From NCBI GenBank assembly GCA_963921195.1, contig OY992536.1, forward strand, positions 90,191,007 through 90,255,006: a stretch of 64,000 nt of DNA, in the 5' to 3' direction. The notes under the pieces are model-generated. The model worked only from the letters and a program-made list of their open reading frames with translations. It searched no databases and was not told the origin of the DNA. This document shows, piece after piece, positions 57,201-64,000 of this stretch. The DNA comes from Pegoplata infirma (lineage: Eukaryota; Arthropoda; Insecta; Diptera; Anthomyiidae). Within the stretch, counting starts at the first letter, position 1, and every line of letters starts with the position of its first letter. The position numbers and the translations under genes are program-made.

Positions 57201-58442
57201 TTTTCTATAGAAAAATTGGTTTTAAAACATTTTCTATTAAAGAATTGTCTTTGAGGAATTTTCTGTAGAATAATTGTCTTTGGGAAATTTTCTATAGAAA
57301 AATTATTATTATTTCATTTCTAAATATTTCATTTCTAAATATTAGAAAAATTATCTTTAGAAAATTTTCTATTAAAGAATTATCTTTGAGAAATTTTTTA
57401 TAGAAAAATTGTCTTTAAGAAATTTTTTATAGAAATTTTTTTTTAAAATTGGCTTCAAAAAGTTTTCTATAGAAAAATTGTCGTCAAAAACTTTCTATAG
57501 AAAAATTATCTTTCAGAAATTTTCTATAGAAAAATTGTAAACCAGAAATTTTCTAACGAAAAATTTTCTTTCAGAAATTTTCTATAGAAAAATTGGCGTT
57601 CAGAAAGTTTCTATAGAAAAACTGTCTTTCAGGAATTTGCTATAGAAGAATTGTCTTTGAGAAAATTTCTATAGAAAATTTTACTTTAAGAAATTTTCTA
57701 TAGGAGTATTTTCTTTCAGAAATTTTCGGTAGAAAAATTATTTCTCAGAAATTTTTTATAAAAAAATTGTCTTTGAAATTTTCTATAGAAAAATTGTCTA
57801 TTAAAAATTTTCTATAGAAGAATTGTCTTTGAGAAATTTTTTAAAAAAATTGTCTGTTAAAAATTTTCTATAGTAAATCTGTCTTTTAGAAATTTTTTAT
57901 AGAAAAATAGTCTTTCAGAAATTTTCTATAGAAGAATTGTCTTTCAGAAAGTTTCTATAGAAAAATTGTCTGTCAGGAATTTTCTAAAGAAGAATTGTCT
58001 TTTTATTTCTATAGAAAAATTGTCTTTGAGAAAGTTTCTATAGAAAAAATTAGTTGTCACTGATCATGCTAAGTATGTATTTTAAGCTTGTTAGTATTTA
58101 TATTTTATTATAAAATTGTCCTTTATATTAAAAAAAATATTAAAAATAAATGTAATTAAAATTTATAATATTGAGCATTTTGTATGGAAAGGGATATATA
58201 AAACTATTAAATCAACCTAAAAAAAATACGTTATTTGACCAATCAAACTGTACCATTTATTTAAATATAGTGGCTAAATAAACAAAATTAAATTTGAAAT
58301 AATGCTTAAATGCATTTTGTAAGTTTACCTAAGTTGATTCGGGTAATATGCAAAGAAACTTTTCAAGTTGGATTCCTGCGAAAAATCTTAGGTAAATTAT
58401 ACCCTAAAATTAAATAATTTCACAATTGTTTTTTTTTGGGTG
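54294..58442. mobile_element. mariner-like element with CACCCAAAAAAA ends and a 3.2-kb minisatellite
   Basis: CACCCAAAAAAATAACTAG (54294) and CACCCAAAAAAAAACAATTG in complement (from 58442) are flanked by TA (54292-54293, 58443-58444). The termini resemble those of copies A1 and A2. Unique sequence is only about 590 bp on the left and 380 bp on the right. Confidence 0.7.
54890..58050. repeat. ~30-bp TTCTATAGAAAAATTGTCTT minisatellite
   Basis: About 100 units of TTCTATAGAAAAATTGTCTT plus TCAGAAATT, most regular between 55970 and 58040 and degenerate at the left edge. It shares the TTCTATAGAAAAATT core with the arrays at 1620, 5742 and 32205. Confidence 0.93.
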
Positions 58443-58764
58443 TATAATAAATAAAAAAACTCTGATTTGATTATAATTGTGTTTTTTTTTATAAACATGA
58501 AATTTGATCAGCTGTTTTCTTTAGCTGATGTGTTGATGTTGCCACTTCGTTTAGTTTAGATAATTTTTGTATGAAAAAAATAAACAAAAACTAAAAAAAA
58601 ACTTTCTGGCAATACTGTAATTTGACAAATGGTCAAGACAAACGTAACTAACGAAAAAAAATAACGTAATCAAACGAAAATGTTATGGAAACTGATATCA
58701 TTACGAATTCGTACGGGTAGCGTTCGTTCGTGTACTGTTTCGTCCGTTTAACAGAAACACCATA

Positions 58765-59301
58765 TAAAAATCTATTAAACCTTATTGGTGTCTTCGGAAT
58801 AGGGGTATACTCACTTTATCATTCCATTTGTAATTCATTGAAATAAACGTCTGTGACTCCATGGTTTTGCTAAATGAATGGTGTTTTAAGTTATGACAGC
58901 AAAATTAACTTTAGCATTTTTTTATCTTACATTTATTTATCTTTTAAAAAACTAATTATTTATTTTTATTTATTGATTTATTTTAATTTTATTTATCAAT
59001 TTCCTTTTTACGTTTTTATAACACAAAAAATAAACGAAGCACGCACACAAAAATACAAAATGAAAATGGCGGTCTGTATTTGTTTTTTTTTTTTTTGTTG
59101 TTTTCTTTCGATAAATTTTTGTGCAAGTAATTTGCGTTATTGTGCAAGCTACTTGGTTATTTTACATAAAAAACTAATTATGTTACTTTAACATCGACAA
59201 GAATAGTTTTAGCAAAAATTTGGTAAAAATATTTTTTTGGTATGAAAAAAATTTTACCAAGTAGGATTGCTCAATCTGACACAGATTTTTTTTTTGCGTG
59301 T
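58765..59301. mobile_element. mariner-like MITE, CACGCAAAAAAAAA end (copy 2, right part)
   Basis: Collinear with 51806-52348 and ends GCGTG followed by TA at 59301. The small open frame at 58874 corresponds to the one at 51826, i.e. to repeat sequence rather than a gene. Confidence 0.65.
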
Positions 59302-59307
59302 ACAGTA

Positions 59308-59989
59308 GTGCCAACTTAATCACATTGACTATGTGATAAGCATAGAAAAAAATAGAAGTGTAACAGAGTCGTATTTCGCTTGAATAAGTATTAGTGACAG
59401 CACATTATGTAACTTTTGACGTTTAATAAAAACAATGCAACATAAAGGAGAACAACAACAAAAGAACAAACAAAAGGTTTTAAACTATCAATTGTGCGTA
59501 TTATCTTTAAAAAAAACGTTGAATAAAGCAAAATAAATAATAAATTTAATTAAATGAAAGACAAATTCCATTTTTTATAAACAAAGAATCTAATTTGATA
59601 TTAAATACGTGTGAGATGAGGAAGAACAAGCATTTTGCCACCATACTGGAAAATACATCAAATACAACACTGCGTACCTTCTAATCTTTTCTATGGTGAT
59701 AAGCGAATTTTTTCCGTAAAATTAATCTAATTTTATTAAAAGTTAGCACCACTGAACAAACAAATGACATTTTTTGACGTCGCCGTCCCCCGTCATTGAG
59801 TAGAAACAGAACAAGTACGGCACGGGGGACGGTTGCCGTTGCCGGAGAATATAGGCCCAAAACAATGACGGGGGACGGCGACGGCAAAAAATGTCATTTG
59901 GTTGTTCAATGGTGCTAACTTTTAATAAAATTAGAGTAATTTTACGGAAAAAATCGCTTATCACATAGTCAATGTGATTAAGTTGGCAC
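59308..59989. repeat. long inverted repeat of MITE arms with a 350-bp insertion
   Basis: GTGCCAACTTAATCACATTG (59308) and its exact complement (to 59989) are outer arms. The inner arms 59696-59798 and 59858-59960 contain GACATTTTTTGACGTCGCCG and AAAAGTTAGCACCACTGAAC. The left arm is split by 59342-59692, which is not repeated elsewhere in the window. Right of 59800 is another AACAGAACAAG end. Confidence 0.65.
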
Positions 59990-59991
59990 TA

Positions 59992-60888
59992 TTTTTGACG
60001 CTTGTTTTATACAAGTCGTCAGCTTATTATTGTTTTGCTCCATACGCCAACAACTCGGTTTCGAGAAAAACGATAAAATAGGTTTACCACAAATTTTCTC
60101 GAAAAGTAATCGATGGATTTGGTTTTAATGTTTACCATTTGTTGCTACATATATTTTAAACAAAGTTTTTAGTTTTCAGACTTATACATACAATAGATCA
60201 AAAGATTTTAAGCTTTTAAGAAAAAGATTTTATGGTATTATGCTCCATATTCAATTTTGCTTACACATTTGGAACTTTTGTGTGACATGGAGCAATTGAG
60301 TTCTCAGTGCCAATCAAAATAACAATGAAACAAAAAGAGCTAGATCGATGAAACTGGGTATTTAGAACACTTATACAGTCAGGTTGCATGGTATTAAAAA
60401 TGGGGATGATTGGTCAATGGGCACGCCTACCTCCCACACAACCTAAATGGCAAATGTGATATTACTTGAAATGTTTAGAAGTTATGGTATTAAAATTTGG
60501 TACGTAGAATAGTACCAACATAATTAATCTTCATTCCAAAAATATGCAAGATCCTTTAATTTTTAAATAATCTAGAGCCTTTTCTATAACGCAAATTTTC
60601 AAAAAACGTCAAAATGGTGTGTTTTTTCTTAGAAAATGCTGGATATCTCAAATTTGAAAAGATGTTTTAAAAAACAGACTTCGGAATAAGAAAGAGGATA
60701 TATATATTATATATATTCCATTCCTAACTCATTTTTTTTCAAAAATGGCGTATGGAGCAAAATAATAATAAGATGACGAAGTGTCAATGGGTAGTGCATT
60801 TTTTTTTTGATATATTTTAAAAGTTTTAAAATATATCAAAAAAAAAATGCACTACCCATTGACACTTGTATAAAACAAGCGTCAAAAA
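59992..60888. mobile_element. TA-flanked element, TTTTTGACGCTTG ends
   Basis: TTTTTGACGCTTGTTTTATA (59992) and its complement (to 60888) with TA outside (59990-59991, 60889-60890). The terminal inverted repeat is about 57 bp but its right arm is interrupted by a perfect palindrome (60779-60867). No transposase. Confidence 0.7.
60779..60867. repeat. 89-bp perfect palindrome (44-bp arms, 1-nt loop)
   Basis: The arms 60779-60822 and 60824-60867 are exact complements around G60823, beginning AAGTGTCAATGGGTAGTGCA. It is inserted in the right terminal repeat of the element at 59992-60888; the left terminal repeat shows the site without it. Confidence 0.9.
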
Positions 60889-60890
60889 TA

Positions 60891-62630
60891 CTAAATAACG
60901 TGAAGTAAAGGAAGCAATATACCAAATGCATAAATTTTTTAAAGTTTTGCTAAGAAAACATACTGAACGTATACCTAACAAAAAGTAACGAGTAGTATTG
61001 AGTACCCAATTAAAAAAGTATTGAGTTGTATTGAGTACTGAAAAGTAACAGAAATTTACAACCCAACAAAACAAAATACATGTAAAAATTTTGCTGTCTG
61101 CTGCTTGCTGCTGTATTGTGAAGAAACTCTGCTTTGACAGCTGTCATAAGTCTGTTTGATAAGTGTAATCCCATAAAACCGCTAAGTTAGCACCACTGTT
61201 ACTAATCAAACTTATAAAATAAATCATTCACAATAGCATTAAAAAAACAATGAATAAAAATATGCATATATGAAAATTATTTAAATTTGTTATAACGAAT
61301 TATATAATTTAATATATACTTACTTAATACACTATAAAAATTATAAATAAAATTAAAACCTTAAAAAATATTCTTCAACATAACCTCATTTTTTTTACAA
61401 TTTTAGCAAACATTTTGTAGACTATCATACGCCTGTTTGCTAAGTACAATAATTAAAACAAATTTAATTAACACAATCTGATTTCATAAATTTATGAAGG
61501 TTGCATATTTACTTATTTTGTAAATATCCTGTATTAAATTTTTACCGGAAAAAGTCTCAAAATTGGAAAAATAGTATATATAAATCAGTGTTGCCGTTGT
61601 CATTAAAACATATGTCAAAACTCCTTAATGAATTTGTTGTTGTTGTTGCAGTTGTTGCTAGTATTTCATTTTCGGACGCCTTTTTAACGTCGTTGATAAC
61701 AGTGCTTTCTATGGTTTTTGGTAATTTTTATTTAAAATAAACCAGAATTTCTGAAAATTTACATATAATTGTTTATAAACAACTATTTAAAGTTTAATTT
61801 ATAAAGGTATGTGTATAATTAAGTTTAAATTTAGTTATTAAATAGTCCAGCATAAATCATTTGATGGCATGTATGGGTATGTTGTCCAGTTGATAAGTGG
61901 TTACAAATTCTGCAAATGGTATACATGAAATATAAATAAGGAATTTGTTAATGCTAATACATTGATTTAAACGCCGTTAGTATAAAATAATTTAAGTTAA
62001 AATATTAAAAAATATTTCTTTTATGCCAAAAAAAAATAAACTGAAACAGAGGTGTAACTTTTCGTATTGAATAATATCTGTAGTGATGTTTATTTTATAT
62101 AATTTTTGTTTTAAGTATAATAGGAATATTAAATAATATTTTAATGTAATTAATTTGAGTATTACGAATCTTTAACAGGTAGGTAATTTTAAAGTGTAAT
62201 AAAAGTTATCTGATTCTAGGGAGTCTTTTTGAAGACACTAACACTGACTTTAAAATCATAAATTTGTTTTTAATGCAGAGGAACATAGTGTATATGGTCC
62301 AAAAATTAATTTGAATTATGATTGCTGTCAGATTGATGTTCCCGAACATCAACCTGAAAAATTTTAACCTAAAAAATATTTCTGAAAAATCCAGATCCTA
62401 GAATTTTTTTTATTAAATTATGCCCTGCGCTTAGAAAAAGAATATGTATAAGATTGTTATCACGTTTGTAACACATCGAAATACGAGGGGTAGGAACAGT
62501 GCCGTAATAACTATATCGGGGCCCCTAGACAATGCATGTCTCAGGGCCCTTCAGCCTTTTTTTTTTTTTGTAAAACAAATAGAACATTTTTAGTTCGAAG
62601 AAGTTCAAAGTCATGTAATATACTTAAACC
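60891..62630. other. AT-rich stretch without a recognised gene
   Basis: Includes GCTGTCTGCTGCTTGCTGCT at 61095, a GTTGTTGTTGTTGCAGTTGT run at 61635, and GTAATAACTATATCGGGGCC at 62502 that may be a decayed transposon end. No exon supported. Confidence 0.45.
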
Positions 62631-62773
62631 CAGAGGGCTAATTATGTAACTTGATAATAGTCAAATTGTGTCATGCTCATTATTCCATTACCATATAGTG
62701 TCATTTTGTGCTAATGGAATACTGAGCTAACAATACGATTTAACGACTATCAAGTTACATAATTACGCCCATG
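62631..62773. mobile_element. MITE with TAATTATGTAACTTGATA ends (copy 1)
   Basis: GCTAATTATGTAACTTGATA on the left and TATCAAGTTACATAATTACG on the right; 143 bp, no coding. The same family is at 63828-63964. No target duplication could be read. Confidence 0.7.
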
Positions 62774-62997
62774 GTGATTTGAAAATGTCTTTTTTATCCT
62801 ACTTTTTTTGAAAGCGTGGATAAAAAACTAATTTAAATAATAAAAAAAAATTATATTACTATCACTTTAGTGTGCACTAACGAATAAAATGAATTTGTAA
62901 ACATTTATCCCGAGGGGTAAGTTGTCCCCGAACTACCTCGCACTATCTTTTTTTTTAAATTTTTTTACATATTGGAGGGTATAAAGACTCGGCACAG

Positions 62998-63350
62998 TCA
63001 AATTTAACACTGATTTTTAAAAGCACTTTAGGCGCCCCAGTAGGCTAGTTGGTAGCCTATAAGTCTGAGGGTCGCGGGCTCGATTCCCACCAGAGGCCTT
63101 GGTCTGTTTCGCTACAACGAGACGAAGGTCATTGTTACCCGTTCTCGATTAAGTAAAATTGGTATATGATTTGTAATTATATAGTAATTCTTGATATAAA
63201 AAAAATAAAAATCGATTTTAATTTTAATAGATGTCTTTAAATCGGAGGATATTAAAGACTCTGCACAACCTATATTTAACACTGATTTTTAAAAGCACTT
63301 AAATCGATTTTATTTTAATTTTCATAGATGTCTTTAAATCGGAAAATTTT
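62998..63350. repeat. diverged direct repeats around the SINE-like module
   Basis: CACTGATTTTTAAAAGCACTT occurs at 63009 and 63281 (with one base difference in context). AGATGTCTTTAAATCGGA occurs at 63230 and 63327. The tRNA-like module lies between the first pair. Confidence 0.6.
63030..63215 (+). mobile_element. tRNA-derived SINE-like module
   Basis: GCCCCAGTAGGCTAGTTGGT carries an A-box-like TAGGCTAGTTGG. GGGCTCGATTCCCACC contains a good B box (GGCTCGATTCC). An unrelated about 110-bp body follows and ends in an A-rich tail (63200-63215). The acceptor stem does not pair, so it is not a functional tRNA. Pol III promoter, body and A-rich tail suggest a SINE. Confidence 0.5.
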
Positions 63351-63750
63351 TCTATAAAAATACTGGGTAGGAATCTAATATTTTTTTTACAGGAAAATGT
63401 TTCAGAATCTGAGAATTTTTTATTTAAAAAAAAAAAATGTCTCACAATCTGAATTTAAAAAAAAATTCTCGGAATCCGTATTTTTGAATAAAAAAAGTGT
63501 CTCAGAATTTTTAAGTCTGACAATTTCTCTTTAAAAAAAATATCAGATTCTGAACTTGAAAAATGTTCAGATTCTGATAAATATGTCTCAAGATCAGAAA
63601 ATATTTCTCCAGATCAGCAAAAATATTCCAAAAAATTTTAGATTCTGAAATAATTTTCGTAAAGAAGAAGAAAAAGTTCTTAGTTCGTGAGAAATATTTT
63701 CGATAAAAAATTCGTAGATTCTGAGAATTTTTTAAAAGCTTCGAAAATTA
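63340..63750. repeat. degenerate CAGATTCTGAGA minisatellite
   Basis: Decayed units with TCAGAATCTGAGAA and TCAGATTCTGA, related to the arrays at 1620 and 32205. Confidence 0.65.
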
Positions 63751-63827
63751 TGAGGGTTTTCTTTGAAAATACGTTGTATTGTTTTAATTAAAAAAAATCA
63801 AAACCGAATAGAAGGGCCCAGGAAGCC

Positions 63828-63964
63828 CTGGGGAGTAATTATGTAACTTGATAATCGTCATCGTTTGGTCATAATTCTTTTACCATAAAATGACACTATA
63901 TGGTAATGAAATAACGATGGAAACGATACGATTGACGACTATCAAGTTACATAATTACCCCCTG
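63828..63964. mobile_element. MITE with TAATTATGTAACTTGATA ends (copy 2)
   Basis: AGTAATTATGTAACTTGATA on the left and TATCAAGTTACATAATTACC on the right, 137 bp; related in sequence to 62631-62773. It lies within G/C-rich flanks (AGGGCCCAGGAAGCCC), perhaps the end of another element cut by the window edge. Confidence 0.7.
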
Positions 63965-64000
63965 GAAAGTAGTTACGACCATGCATGTTTGACATCCTTT

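Larger units (their letters stand above)
53822..58762. mobile_element. element with CCAGTTTCTCTATTACGAA ends, containing the mariner-like element
   Basis: GTCCAGTTTCTCTATTACG (53823) and, in complement, GGTGTTTCTGTTAAACGG (to 58761) are related to the ends of the two 129-bp MITEs. The insertion splits copy 2 of the CACGCAAAA element: 53800-53820 and 58765-59301 rejoin into a sequence collinear with 51786-52348. The two ends differ, so this pairing is moderate. Confidence 0.45.

Noticed and set aside
51826..59191. Two homologous 95-105 codon frames at 51826 and 58874
   Set aside because: They lie in the two copies of the same non-autonomous mariner-like element. The translated sequence is hydrophobic low complexity with no family resemblance.
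63030..63100. A functional tRNA gene
   Set aside because: A and B boxes are good, but the acceptor stem does not pair and an A-tailed body follows, so a SINE is more likely.
62502..63970. A further hAT-like element with CAGTGCCGTAAT and GGGCCC ends
   Set aside because: The right end is interrupted by a MITE near the window edge and the flanking 8 bp do not match, so it is not supported.

Overview
This 64-kb window is AT-rich eukaryotic DNA, most probably from a higher (calyptrate-like) fly. The evidence is short AT-rich introns with canonical GT-AG borders, two recognisable insect housekeeping genes whose surroundings are swollen by transposons, and an env-bearing gypsy-type LTR element (errantivirus), a group typical of insects. 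Protein-coding content is low: about 1 kb of host coding sequence plus one retroelement. Most of the window is a mosaic of DNA transposons, MITEs and minisatellites inserted into one another.

Host genes. A short acidic reading frame ending at 76 looks like the last exon of a gene entering from the left. On the minus strand, a complete three-exon CHIC family gene (cysteine-rich hydrophobic domain, CHIC1/2 homologue) runs from 26814 to 22021 (166 aa), with a 4.2-kb intron 1 full of repeats and a 97-bp intron 2. A complete two-exon short coiled-coil protein gene (SCOC/scoco homologue) runs on the minus strand from 50789 to 50332 (134 aa). One further exon-like minus-strand frame (44406-44703) has a good splice donor but no recognisable family.

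Retroelements. A young minus-strand errantivirus-like element occupies 33996-44333 (5' LTR 43813-44333, 3' LTR 33996-34617, CATT target duplication). It has a nucleocapsid-only gag remnant, a canonical -1 slippery heptamer, an intact protease-RT-RNase H-integrase pol, and env. Env is split by a 5'-truncated non-LTR element (36636-38331) carrying an intact RNase H, flanked by a 13-bp target duplication. The gag capsid region is absent and the leader is largely T-rich tandem repeats.

DNA transposons by region. 1386-6657 is a hAT-like element (8-bp duplication) filled with a 35-bp minisatellite and interrupted by a Helitron-like element with a 160-bp array. 10305-13326 has CCCGGC terminal repeats. 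16544-17626 is a second hAT-like element (8-bp duplication) filled with a GTAC minisatellite. 17985-18318 is a fold-back. 20303-21493 is a TA-flanked element. The intron of the CHIC gene holds a Harbinger-type element and a palindromic TACGAAATATTTCGTA element. 28373-45803 is a multi-level nest (piggyBac-like, GTTGGC-ended, mariner-like, Harbinger-like, minisatellite, errantivirus, LINE). 51048-60888 holds mariner-like elements, two adjacent 129-bp MITEs, a 3.2-kb minisatellite and an 89-bp near-perfect palindrome. The last 1.4 kb has two related MITEs and a tRNA-derived SINE-like module.

Two recurring themes stand out. Minisatellites sharing a TTCTATAGAA core have expanded inside structurally different transposons. 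Several insertions have an empty-site copy within the same window, so their boundaries and target duplications can be read directly.
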